A stretch of 64,000 bases of DNA from Allium sativum (taxonomy: Eukaryota; Streptophyta; Magnoliopsida; Asparagales; Amaryllidaceae): the NCBI GenBank assembly GCA_030737875.1, contig CM060923.1, positions 490,322,453-490,386,452 of the forward strand, written 5' to 3'. The notes under the pieces are model-generated. The model did no database searches and was not told the origin of the DNA. It was given only the letters and a program-made list of their open reading frames with translations. Positions 21,274 through 31,735 of the stretch are shown in pieces. Made by a program: the position numbers and the translations under genes. The stretch's first letter is position 1. Each line of letters starts with the position of its first letter.

Positions 21274-21344
21274 GGTTGCCACGTTGGGGAATGGTACACC
21301 CCACGGTGGGGCCAGCACGGGTATCTACGTTAGGGAGCCGATCG
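21274..21344 (+). other. Second conserved LTR block with small hairpin (D)
   Basis: Runs from GGTTGCCACGTTGGGG to GAGCCGATCG and includes ACACCCCACGGTGGGGCC, in which CCCCA/TGGGG can pair. Homologous blocks on the minus strand of E (26818-26890), B (52059-52130) and G (60730-60832) keep GATACACCC, a pairable pair of arms, and GGCCGA or GGACCA after it. Lies about 570 bp after the tandem hairpin pair in D. Confidence 0.65.
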
Positions 21345-22111
21345 AATGGGGAGTAGTGTGTACACCTAGTGGATTGTAGGGCCCCGTGGCGTCTACTTAG
21401 TCACCTAGGGGTACGCGAGAACTATTGAGTTAATTTTATAAGTCCATGGGTGGGATCAACCTTTAAGTTAGGAATGACTGGTGTGGTGCAGTTTAGGAAT
21501 TACCCTTGGGTGGGTAGATCTGGGGTGGTGTAATCCAGTAATTATCCTTGGGTGGATAAATGCGTCTTTTCGGTTATCTTAGTACATCCTGTGTTTAGTT
21601 GGCTACTTAGTGTAGTCATTATCCCCAGAGGTACCGTACCTTGTTTATATCATACCCTAATTACTTTAATGATTGTATTGTTAGGGTTATAGGACTCACT
21701 CAGACTTATGTCTGACCCCGTTGTTTCTTTATCTTTTTCCCAACCCTTAGGTTTTCAGAGTGGGCCTAGCACTAGTGGGCTTTGATCAGACTGCTTTATC
21801 TATCTTTTGGAGCTTGGACCGTGGATGTAAAGCTCAGTTTATCTTTTCTATTATGGCTATTAGGTTATGTAGTGGGATTATGTACTTTCGTTTTTATCAG
21901 GATGGATATTATGTACTTGACTCTTACTTATGGTTTTTGTGTAACCAAACATGTTTTACTTTCCACTGAAATGAAATGATGTTTTAAATTCTCAAGTATT
22001 ACTTATATCTGTCTTGTTGTAATTTTTCTATTCTATATTCACTTAAAATACTCCACCGATGTTATGGCATTCCCTTAATGAGTGACCGTAGTGGGTGTGG
22101 GGTGTTACACG

Positions 22112-22131
22112 TGGTATCAGAGCTTAAGGTT
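22112..22131 (+). other. Primer-binding site of D
   Basis: TGGTATCAGAGCTTAAGGTT starts two bases after the LTR end; the first 12 bases match initiator-Met tRNA. Bases 22132-22390 are a non-coding leader. Confidence 0.93.
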
Positions 22132-22389
22132 ACCAGAACAGATAAAATTTTTAGAAAAACTATTTTCTAAGAATATTTTTGAAAGGAGTATTTTCAAAAA
22201 CATGTCTTCTAAGAGAAAAGTTTTTGAAAGAAAAGCATAATCCCCAATAGCCATATCTATATCTTTCGAATTCTCCGTTTTGAATCTCTTCCTCTCTCGT
22301 TTTGAGTTTCCCCTCCGTGTATAGATGACCTTTCTAAGATAGATAAGAACGGAAAACCACTTCAAGGGACTTAGACATTAGTCGGATTA

Positions 22390-22530
22390 GAAGTTGGTTC
22401 AAGAAGGAGGAGGACTGGTAGGTATCTATTGGATAGACGATGGGAGGAAGGCTCAAATAGTTGTTTGGTTAATGAAGGATGAAACCTCATTGGTGGGAGG
22501 TTACGAGTGGAGAATGGGAAGAAGAAGGCG
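22390..22530 (+). pseudogene. gag: Gag relic of element D
   Basis: A short stretch encodes DDGRKAQIVVWLMKDETS, matching DDRQKVQLVVWLLKDEAS of E's intact gag. Everything N-terminal of it, and the zinc knuckles after it, are missing or unrecognisable. It passes within about 100 bases into a degraded protease region, so most of gag has been deleted. Confidence 0.75.
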
Positions 22531-22599
22531 AGTAGTTATCCTTTTGGAGGAATGGGACACCGTATTAGGATTGTCCAAAGGGGCATGGGAAAGGTATGG

Positions 22600-23680
22600 A
22601 ATCTCCTGGAGGGTAGTTGTATTCCCTCGCGGCTAGTGTACCAGATGGAGATAGGACCGTCTAGGTTGGAATTTGGATTTCTTTATTTTCCGGTTCGAAC
22701 TTTATTAGATTCTGACGCATCGAGTTTGTTTATCTCATCATTTTTAGTTGAGTCACTGCACTTAGACACCGGTTTGGTAGATGATCCCTTAGTTGTTTCA
22801 AACCCAATTGGGGCTCCATGATGTGTTTGGGTTTGAAAGTTTCTATACTTAGCGTTGAGTTTAGATGTGATGCTTTTTGGGCTTCACGGGCTATGGGTTA
22901 GTTTGGGCATGGACTGGTTATCCAGTAGGGGTGCCGTTCTTGATTTTGAAGGGAGAGTTGTTAGGCTTATGACCCGCTTGGGTAACACTCTCGAGATCTC
23001 TTGTAATCCCATGGAATCTGTTATGCTAAGTTATCTAGAATCGCTTGACACGTCGGTCGAGAGTTTGCGATCTGTTAGAGTGGTCCGGGAATACTCGGAT
23101 GTGTTTGAGGAGGTAAAGGGCTTACCTCCGGAGCGGGAGATTGACTTCCGAATATATCTGGTAGACAATGCTAAACCTGTATCTTTACCAGTGCGCCATA
23201 TGGCTCCTCGCGAGAGGAGGGAACTCCATAAGCAAGTAGGGGAGTTGCTTGAGAAGGGGTCCATAAGACAAAGTATATCGGAGTGGGGTGCTCCAGTAGT
23301 TTTTGCTACGAAGGCGGATGGGTCCCACAGACTTTGTGTAGGCTAAAGAGAACTAAATAAACTCACAAAGAAGAATAGACACCCATTGCCGAGGATTGAT
23401 GATCTCTTTGATCAGTTGGTTGGCGCCTTAGTATTTTCGCAAGTTGGACTCAGCCACGGGGTTTCGTCAGTTGAGAGTGGCTGAGGATAGTATAGAGAAG
23501 ATTGCCTTTAGGACTCCGGATGGTTTTATGAGTGGCTGGTGATGCCATTTGGTTAGACGAACGCCTCCGCATACTTTGTTGATTTGATGAGAAGGGTGTT
23601 CAGGGAGTACCTAAATAAGTTCGTGATGATCTTGGTGGATGACATCTTGGTCTTTTCTAGGAGCGAAATAAGTTTTCGTA
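22600..23680 (+). pseudogene. pol: Protease and reverse transcriptase relic of D
   Basis: The protease active-site motif reads LLDSDASS where DSGAS or DTGAS is expected, so the Gly after the catalytic Asp-Ser is lost. Frame 22855-23346 carries the linker and RT N-terminus ([50 protein letters not shown]), then a TAA stop at the position of the conserved DYRELN. After a frameshift, a palm region follows with EWLVMPFG, a stop, and then [16 protein letters not shown], which includes the catalytic DD pair. The frame is then lost near 23680. Confidence 0.88.
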
Positions 23681-24215
23681 TGTGCTCAATAGGTTGAGCA
23701 AAGCCCGTTATGGGATAAACGGTGGTTTTGGAGCGAGACTGGCAAGGACATCCAGAGTTGGACAAGGGCTTAATTATTTAGCCTTTTTACTAGTATCATC
23801 TCACGTAGGTCGTCTGAATTCGAAGGAGGTATCCCTTGGGTGTTTGTCTGATATTGGTTTAGGCCTTTGGGGCTTGCATTTGGGGGATGTCGAGTTCGAC
23901 TAGGGTGGTCTGCGTGAGAGATGGATAGTTGTGACGATTTTGCATGGGAGAATATCCTGATTTTCTCTAGAAGTGGAGAAAAGCATGCCCTACATCTTAG
24001 GGAAGTGTTGGAGACTCTTTGAGCGCATTGTCTTAAGACAACAAAGGTGGATGGAATTCTTAGCATCCTATGAGTTTGAGATAGCGTATACCCCTGGCAA
24101 GGGTAACGTGGTGGCAGACGCCTTAACCAGAAAAAAGGCTGTCTTTGAGTCCATTGTTCGTGGAATGGCGAAGCTTGGAGTTTAATTCTATGTTTGACTT
24201 TAGACCTTCCGTTGA
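23681..24215 (+). pseudogene. Degraded RNase H region of D
   Basis: Bases 23681-23960 show no recognisable pol sequence. From about 23970 a fragment gives LRQQRWMEFLASYEFEIAYTPGKGNVVADALTRKK, the end of the gypsy RNase H domain and linker. The catalytic part (TDAS motif region) and the connection to RT are deleted. A stop follows at 24183. Confidence 0.8.
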
Positions 24216-25788
24216 CTTTGTACCCGGTTTGCTAGCCTCCTTGGAGGTTAGGCCTACTCTTTTGGGGCGGATTGGCGAGGCTTAGCGAGACGACCCACAG
24301 TTGGTTGAGTTGGTAAAAAAGCTTATAAGGGGGGAGTCGTCCAGCCATTTGGGTAGATACACCATAGATGATAGGGGATGGTTGCATAGAGACGGTAGAC
24401 TTTGTGTACCGCAAGATGAGGGTTTGAAGAAGGCTATTTTGGATGATGCACATCGTTCAAGAATGACTATTCATCCCGGTGGAGACAAAATGTACTAAGA
24501 CATGAAGAGAGTTTTCTTCTGGGCCGGTATGAAGAAAGATGTGGCCGAGTATGTGGCTAGATGCTTAGTGTGCCAACAAGTTAAAGCGGAGCAAAGGAAA
24601 CCCGGTGGGTTGCTACACCCATTGGAAGTTCCGCAATGGAAGTGGGATAGTGTCTCGATGGATTTCATCGATGGGTTACCGAGATCGAGGAAGGGCAATA
24701 CGGGAATTTGGGTTGTGGTAGACAGACTTACCAAGAGTGCCCATTTTATACCCGTGAAGTGTAAGAGGACCGCTCCATGGCTTGCTTCAGTCTATGTTAG
24801 AGAGATTGTTAGATTGCATGGCGTACCATCCAGCATTGTGAGTGATCGAGATCCTATCTTCACTAGTGAGTTTTGGAGAAGTTTGCAAGAGGCGGTTGGG
24901 ACTCAGTTGTGTTTGAGCACCGCATATCATCCTCAGACGGACGGTCAGACCGAGAGGGTGAACCGTATCTTAGAAGATCTCTTGAGGCTTTGTATCTTGG
25001 ATTTTGGAGGTACTTGGGAAGAACATCTTCCTTTGGTGGAGTTCGCATACAATAACAGCTTTCAGTCTAGTATTGGCATGGCACCTTTCGAAGCTCTTTA
25101 TGGAAGGCCTTGTCGATCTCCTACATGTTGGTGGGAATCTACGGATAAGATCTTGCTTGGGCCAAATATGGTTAGAGAGACTTCAGAGAAGATTGATTTG
25201 ATTCGAAGAAGGATGAAGGCAGCGCAAGATAGACAGAAATCTTATGCGGATCGGAGAAGGACGGATCTTGAGTTTGAGGTTGGGGACATGGTTTTTGTCA
25301 AAGTATCTCCGTTGAGAAATGTTGTTCGCTTTGGGTCCGTTGGGAAGTTAGCACCGAGGTTTGTTGGGCCGTTTCCTATTAAGGAAAGGATTGGACGGAT
25401 GGCATATAGTGTGGAGTTGCCCGACAGACTTAGTGGTGTTCATGATGTATTCCATGTATCACATTTGAGGAAGTGCTTACATGAGACCGCAGAGGTGGTA
25501 GAGCCGAGCTTGCTTAGAGATGTAGAGGTAGAGCGTGATGCGACGATTCGACGAGCTCCTACTCGCATCCTTGGGTCAGAAACTAGGAAGTTGAGGAACA
25601 GAGAAGTTCAGCTAGTTAAAGTGCAATGGGGAGAAGACGAAAGCAATGCTACTTGGGAGACGGAAGCGAAGATGCGTTCTTTGTACCCATTTCTTTTTGA
25701 GAGTATGTCTTTTAACTTCTCCTTTATCGCTTGTCTAGTACTTATCTTATCTTTAGTATATCCTCTCGCTAGTACCTATGGCCTTTAG
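24216..25788 (+). pseudogene. pol: Integrase and chromodomain of element D
   Basis: The zinc-binding HHCC region runs through AHRSRMTIHPGG and is broken by one TAA at 24496-24498, most simply a CAA codon changed by C to T. The frame then stays open for 428 codons from 24502. CLVC is at residues 21-24, and the catalytic triad is Asp54 (SMDFIDG), Asp115 (VSDRDPIF) and Glu151 (QTERVNR), with 35 residues between the last two as required. The C-terminal domain ([41 protein letters not shown]) precedes a chromodomain at about 355-400 ([27 protein letters not shown]). Only the N-terminal finger is interrupted. Confidence 0.92.
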
Positions 25789-25971
25789 ATAGGGTAAATC
25801 TATGGTTGAAACATGTGTTTGAGACATGTTATGTTTGATGGATGCGTGTGGATGCAAGTGGTTGCTAGTGGTTGCTCGTGGATGCATATACACACACTCT
25901 AGACACTAGATCGGCTCAATCACTTCATATGGCATATTGCATAAAATTGTGTGTAGGAAGCTATATTTATG
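25789..25971 (+). other. 3' non-coding region of D, left of E
   Basis: Follows the chromodomain stop and contains the gttgctagtggttgctcgtgg repeats seen also in B and E. It continues at 35370 after element E. Confidence 0.85.
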
Positions 25972-25976
25972 GATGT
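25972..25976. repeat. Target-site duplication of element E (left copy)
   Basis: gatgt, repeated at 35365-35369 directly after the right LTR of E. Confidence 0.95.
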
Positions 25977-27423
25977 TGTAACACCCCACCTCCGTTAAGG
26001 TCACTCACAAAGGGAATGCCTTAACTTTGGTGGAGCATTTTAGTAAACAGAACAGAAACTTACAAGACAGATAAAACAGTACTTGAAAAATTTTAACTTT
26101 ATTACAGCGGAAACAGAAATTAATATGGTTACATCCTTTCAATTTCAGAATTCAAGTACAAAATATCAGTCTTGTACAAAAGCCTTCAAAATGCATAGTT
26201 TAAAATCATAATCCCCATGGAACGGAAGCTATACAGAGCCAAGCCATACTTTAAGCACTTCAAGCAAAGAGAAATCCGGATCAAGCTAAAGTATTTCCCT
26301 CCTTGGATAACCTGGGGGGAAACGGAAGAAAGGAGGCGAAACATCAAGGGTCAGACAAAAAGTCTGGCAAGTCCAGTGACTTTTAGCATATGAACAGATA
26401 ATAATAATATGATATGAACATAAAACTGGATGTGAGATAACTATAACAGGTGTAGCAGATATAACAGAAAAACAGAATGATATAAACTATTGTTTTACAC
26501 TTCTCTGCACTAATACTAGTATAGCAGAATTAGGTGTCTCCCTAATGTCTAAACTGAAGCAGGAACGGGTACAGAATACTTTAACAGAAACAGAATGCTA
26601 ATAATGGCCTTTACTACCCGATCAGAAACAGACAGAAGCAGGAACAGATTTATCTCTACGGAAACAGAATGTAGAATTAGGTGTACACTAGTAATGGGCC
26701 TTTACCACCCGAACAGACGGTACCACACAGAAACAGACAGGTGTTACCACCCAACAGAAACAGACGGTACCAACAGAAACAGACAGAACTAAGCGTACCC
26801 TAAAACCCTACCCCAAGCGATCGGCTCCCTAATACATAAATATCCTGTGTCGGCCCCACAGTAGGGTGTATCACTCCCTAAAGTGACAACCAATTGGCAC
26901 AGACCTATTTACAGATGTCACGGCGTCTTACATCCTCAGAGGCAGACCGAAATCCATGCACGCACATGACCCGGTTGGAACGCACCATCGACACCCCTCG
27001 CCATTATCAGAATGAACCACTTATAATTAGTTCAGTAAGCGTGCCCGGACCCTACCTACTGTTGGGTCAAAGTTTTGATACCAGAAAGGGTTACTGACTA
27101 ATATGGGTCCCAAACAACAGATGACACAAGTAATTCCCCTCCTAACCTTGTGTCCCCAGACTAACAGATCTCAGATTAACTTGTTTACAAGTTCAGACAT
27201 ACAGAATTCAGATTTACTAGTTCATAGATTAAGTTAACAAGTTTTCAGACTAACAGATCAGATGTACAGATTTTTCAGATTTGTCTAACTTTGTATTGGG
27301 CCTACAGATTCATGGACGGGTTTACTACATCTATTAATCCAGTTGGTTTAACCCTATTTTCCCCCAATACGTTTTAGACGTCATTCTTATCTTAGATTTG
27401 CATTAATTAATTATTAATGCCCA

Positions 27424-27629
27424 GACCTCTCACATTAGGTCGCTAGCTTGTGGCCGCTGGATGGGCCGGGCGGTTCCGGGCAGACTTCTGCCACAAGCCA
27501 GACCTAACCTCGTGTCTTAAGCAGGTTATGACTAACTTCTCACATTAGAACCTATTGTTTGTGGCCACTGGATGTGCCGGGCGGTTCCGGGCAGAATTAC
27601 GCTGCAAACTCATTCTAACCTCGAGTTAG
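27424..27629 (-). other. Tandem pair of conserved LTR hairpins (E, 3' LTR)
   Basis: Copies at 27424-27516 and 27532-27629, minus-strand sense. Copy 1 pairs TTAGGTC/GACCTAA and CTTGTGGC/GCCACAAG, with the CCGG/CCGG apex. Copy 2 pairs an extra outer helix CTAACT/AGTTAG, then TTAGAA/TTCTAA, and here an imperfect second helix. The sister LTR has that second helix perfect, GTTTGCGGC/GCCGCAAAC. Confidence 0.78.
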
Positions 27630-29229
27630 CCATGTTTATCTTTGCGGCCAATTAATTAATAATTTACCATTTATGCGCACGCCCAATATATATACCAATT
27701 CAGATTATATCAATAACAAGATGATTATATCAACACAGCAGATAACAGACTTTAGCAGATAACAGATTTTATATGACTTAATGGATTTAACAGATTTAGC
27801 AACTTAGCAGATTTTGGCATATAACAGGTTAGGCATTTCAACCGACAAATTTAACAAATTAGGCATTTCAATCTAATTAGCAGTCTAGGCAGTATAACAA
27901 AACTAGCAGTTTAGGCAACTTGGCAAATTAGCATATTTAGCAAATTTAATATTTCTAAAGGTTCTATTTACATGCCTTGCCTAATCATAAATTGGCCTAA
28001 ATTCATATGCCTAAATAATTGTCGTGATTCACACTAAGATCATATACTTCCATGTTTGCATACCTTTACATAGCACAGAATATGGACATAATTTACCCTA
28101 TAACATATGTTCCAATTTTTGTTAAACTAACCTTATACAGCAGATTCACATATAAATTATACCAAATATGATCATTAGTTACAGTGCATGCCATATATGC
28201 AAAATTCCCTATTTAGGTGTAATCACAATAGTAGAGATCCTAATTAATGTAAATCTTTTACACCTACATTTCCATATCCTTCTTCTTATTAAGTCATGAA
28301 TCATTATGCAAAATATACCCAACAATCTAAATCATATCTTCTAAAAAATCAGATCTTGACTTTTATATGCATTTTGTCCAAAGTCTCAAATCATATGTAA
28401 TCATACAATGGTTCCTCTTTTCTTCTATCATAGAATATGCATAGATCCAAATCTAGTTTACAACATATGCTCATCTTTTTTTCTAATTAATTACAGATCT
28501 AAATTACAACATAACTATGCATACAACATATATAAATTATATGTTCATAGTCAAATTTATGCATCCAATCCCAAGTCACATGTCCAATATATTTTATGCC
28601 TCAGACCTAAAGTCATACATTCAATTCAGTCTTGTCAAATTTCGCATCATTCATCCCAAAATTTGCGTTCATACGTTCATCTCTTATGAGATTAGGCACA
28701 GGCTCGTGGTAGCCTGGCTATAGAAACAGAAAAGAAGAAAAGGGATACAGAACAGTCACAGAAAAACAGATCTGACAGAAGAGAATATATATACAGTCTC
28801 AGATTCAGAATTAAAAACATATCAAAATTATAATTAACGTTTATAGCGGAAAATAACTGTACTTGCCTTGATTGGATTAAAGAAAGGACTTTAGTTGTTA
28901 CAGAATTGTTGCAGAAGCTTTTATCTCAAATTTGAATTTAGGATGATGTTGATTGACTTCTAGTTTTGATTCTAGCAGAGTAGCGACGCCATTTTTATTT
29001 TTAATTAGAAGAAGAGAGCAATGGAGGCTAGAGAATTGTGTTAGAGACTTAGGTTAGGTAGAGTCTAGGGTCATTTTTATAGAGTTTATGAACTGATTAG
29101 GACCATCGATGTTGCTTGGATTGATCGTAGCCATTCATTCGAAAGAGAGGCCAATTAGAGCCTGCCACCTAGCCCTAATGACAAAGCATGCTTCTGAAAA
29201 TCGACCAACATAGACTAGGCCAGCCAGGG

Positions 29230-29351
29230 TGGACTGGGTTCGACCTGGGTCTGGACCAGGTCGACAGCCCTGTCGACAGCCCTGTCGACCTGGCTAGACC
29301 AGGTCGACAGCCCAGTCGACCTGGGTGCATTAGGCGGGATTTTTCCCGCCC
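29230..29351 (-). repeat. GTCGAC palindrome cluster upstream of E promoter
   Basis: Units such as aggtcgacagccctgtcgac contain gtcgac palindromes within larger inverted repeats (ccaggtcgac with gtcgacctgg), followed by ggcggg/cccgcc. The sister LTR (34993-35101) has one 12-bp unit fewer. The position relative to the TATA box matches the hairpin cluster of D. Confidence 0.85.
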
Positions 29352-29613
29352 TGGCCAATTGGGCCCGGTTTTTAATTTTAAACTTGATTTTCTGAGCTGT
29401 TTTATTCTGTTCGAATTTTAAACTTAATTCAGAAACTTCCGAAGGCCATATCTTCCTCATACGGACTCCGTTTTTCGAAAACTCGGACTCTATTTCGCGT
29501 ATTTTTCCGGGACGAACGCAATGGCGTATCCCGTTTCCCTTAGTTCTTTGATTTCAAATTAATTATACTTTAATTTATGACTTTCACGGTTATAGAATTC
29601 GCGGGGTGTTACA

Positions 29614-30648
29614 TTCTCCCCCACTTAAAAGGATTTCGTCCCCGAAATCTTCAAGTTAAGAAGAATGTGTCCTACCATCCAATCACCCATCTACTCAACC
29701 ATCATCCACAAGCATCCATTGTCCTTAGAAAACTTCTAATGTTGTATGAACATATGCAAAAGTGTGTGTATATGTTCCTTATCTAATGCAAAGATCAGGC
29801 GGTCTACTGATTCAGTTGACCTCCTTAATGCGAATTATGTCAGTGCCATGAGTCCAACATGTATGCAATAGAATTCTAATGATATATATTATTTCTATAT
29901 GAGTGCACAATCATTCACTCAAATGCAACATCCATGTGCTGAATCAACCATTTTGCATCCACAAGAATTGAAAAATGCTCACCCATCCATATGCAGTATG
30001 AGAATGTTTTCGAGCCGATCTAGTGCCTAATGTGTGTATATGCATCCACGGGCAACCACTAGCAACCACTTGCATCCACTTGCAACCATCAAACATAACA
30101 TGTCTCAAACACATGTTTACACCCATTAGTTTCTACCTAAAGTTCAAATATTCGATCGGTAGGATACAGTCGAATGATGGAAGTGAGTACAGATAGAACG
30201 AAAATTTGGTTCCCATTAGACATGGGTCCTAAGTATCGGCCCCAAAGACCGAAACCAACATCAAATTGACACCCAGAGGACTACCTTCTTTAGACAATGT
30301 CAAAACTGGAAATCCTATCAAAAGTATTTAGATATTTACAGACTACTGGTACAGATCAGGTTCCCTAATGATTCTTAGGAAGCTAAGCATGATAAAATCA
30401 TACCCCACGAAAACTCAGAATGTATGCGTCATACTTGACGCCTAACACAGATATCCCTCAAACCTCAATCTCAAACAGATGATCCATAACCCTTATGGGT
30501 CTGAGTCTACAGCGGAATTCAGAAATAATACTAGTATTAAAGTGCAGAGTATCGATTACAAAATCAAAATACCAGAATCAGAAAAAGTCTTAACTCCATA
30601 ATCAGATAAAGAAATTAAACCTACTATAGAAATTTTCCTATTTCTATC
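29614..30648 (-). other. Polypurine tract and 3' non-coding region of E
   Basis: Minus strand AAGTGGGGGAGAA precedes the LTR, after GGGGACGAAATCC. Bases 29640-30150 are homologous to 10010-10540 of B. Bases 30150-30648, between this and the gag stop, match no pol sequence. At 30229-30290 a block of about 60 bp (taagtatcggccccaaagac...) closely matches 52761-52820 in B's LTR, in the same orientation. It looks like sequence that took the place of pol. Confidence 0.8.
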
Positions 30649-31557
30649 CTAGCCACTAGCCTCAAGAGTGTTCACCTGCCCTCCTTGTCCTCGTCTCTTC
30701 GGGCAGTCCCTAGTGAAGTGTCCCATCTCCCCACAGTTGAAGCAAGCGCCCTTCCTTTTTCTGCAATCCTTGTTCAGATGAGTCGAGCTCCCACAAGTAA
30801 AGCATTTTTTTCCCTTCTTATCTTCAGACTTCTTATCCTTCTTTTGTGTTTCCTTTTTGGGCCCCGCTTTCTTATTCTGTGGTTCTTCCTTCTTTGTCTC
30901 TTTCGGGCCCTTGTCTTCCTCATGCAGTAGTGCCATATCCACCAATTTCTCGTAAGTTGCTCCCATGGGTACATGGGTCATGGCTAGGCTGTGCAGTGGC
31001 TCATTCAATCCTTTAACAAAGCGGAGAGCCTTTTTATGCTGAGTGTTGACTAAATCCAATCCGAATCTTGCTAGTTGGTTGAACTGGTTGACGTATTCCT
31101 TGAACGTCATACTTCCTTGCTTAAGAGATAAGAACTTTTCCAATTGTAAACTTCGTTCAGCTTGCGAGAGGAATTTTGTCTCAAACCTTGTTCTGAAATC
31201 CATCCATGTCTCAACCGGCCTCTCGGCGTTAGTGACTTCCCACCAGTAGGAAGCTTCGTCTTTGAGCAGCCATACTACCAACTGTACCTTTTGCCTATCG
31301 TCCACCTCGAAGATAACGAATAAATCCTCAGTTTCTTTGAGCCAATTCCTTGCTTCTACGAATGATTCAGTTCCTTTGAAATCCTTCCCACCCATGGCCC
31401 TAAAATCTCTACAGATCTTTGAGAAAGCAATTGCACGAGGAGGGGGTGGAGGAGGGGGATCATTTGCTGGACCTGCAGCGGCGGTCCTAGCCTCAAGATA
31501 TTGACGAAACCAACCGGGTACATGAACACCCTCTTGTATCTCAGATGCTTCAGACAT
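30649..31557 (-). CDS. gag: Gag of TR-GAG element E
   Basis: Intact frame of 302 codons from MSEASEIQEG to the stop after NTLEASG. A Pro-rich stretch (residues about 33-40) is followed by the Ty3/gypsy gag capsid domain (retrotrans_gag, about 70-175; VQLVVWLLKDEASYWWE, WMDFRTRFETKFL, FKEYVNQFNQLARF). A Lys/Glu-rich linker precedes two CCHC zinc knuckles, CFTCGSSTHLNKDC (about 250-263) and CFNCGEMGHFTRDC (about 270-283). It ends soon after the second knuckle, where related elements continue into protease. The product should form particles and bind RNA. It has no frameshift or stop, in contrast with the gag remnants of B and D. Confidence 0.93.
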   Translation of the reverse strand: MSEASEIQEGVHVPGWFRQYLEARTAAAGPANDPPPPPPPRAIAFSKICRDFRAMGGKDFKGTESFVEARNWLKETEDLFVIFEVDDRQKVQLVVWLLKDEASYWWEVTNAERPVETWMDFRTRFETKFLSQAERSLQLEKFLSLKQGSMTFKEYVNQFNQLARFGLDLVNTQHKKALRFVKGLNEPLHSLAMTHVPMGATYEKLVDMALLHEEDKGPKETKKEEPQNKKAGPKKETQKKDKKSEDKKGKKCFTCGSSTHLNKDCRKRKGACFNCGEMGHFTRDCPKRRGQGGQVNTLEASG

Positions 31558-31735
31558 GCTGGAACGAAAAAGGAAAGGTTCAATACAAAAAGGACTGAAA
31601 GAAAGGTATATGGCTCTTGGGGATCATGTTTTTCAAAATAAGCTTTATTTTTGAAAATACTTCCTTCCAAAACCTTTTTGAAAATAGTTTTCAAAAACTT
31701 TACCCAATCTGGTAACCTTCAGCTCTGATACCAAG
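31558..31735 (-). other. Leader and primer-binding site of E
   Basis: The minus strand reads TGGTATCAGAGCTGAAGGTT directly after the LTR and two spacer bases (near 31714-31733). A non-coding leader of about 150 bases then leads to the gag start. B and D have similar leaders rich in TTTTGAAAA. Confidence 0.9.

Larger units (their letters stand above)
18741..22109 (+). repeat. Element D 5' LTR (3,369 bp)
   Basis: Begins TGTAACACCCCGAATTTCGG, ends GGGGTGTTACA, and is followed by the primer-binding site. In order it holds a block shared with other families (GAGTTTTCGAAAATCGGAGT near 18870), three perfect hairpins (18955-19051), a TATA box (19206), ATGCA-rich minisatellites (19737-20090), the tandem structured pair (20488-20702), variable 80-bp repeats around TTAAGTGGGTGCCTTGGGTG (20770-21020) and a further conserved block (21274-21344). 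Confidence 0.96.
25977..29613 (-). repeat. Element E 3' LTR (3,637 bp)
   Basis: The plus strand starts tgtaacaccccacctccg and ends cgcggggtgttaca, so both ends carry the same inverted bases TGTAACACCCC. Minus-strand order is the block shared with D (near 29470), a GTCGAC-rich cluster (29230-29351), a TATA box TATAAAAATG near 29073-29082, a long AT-rich region with CAGA-rich runs, the tandem structured pair (27424-27629) and the conserved block 26818-26890. Runs of acagaaacagac near 26580-26790 are simple diverged repeats. Confidence 0.95.

Noticed and set aside
28408..28689. 93-residue frame identical at 34171-34452
   Set aside because: Identity only reflects the two LTRs of E; sequence is AT-rich and antisense.
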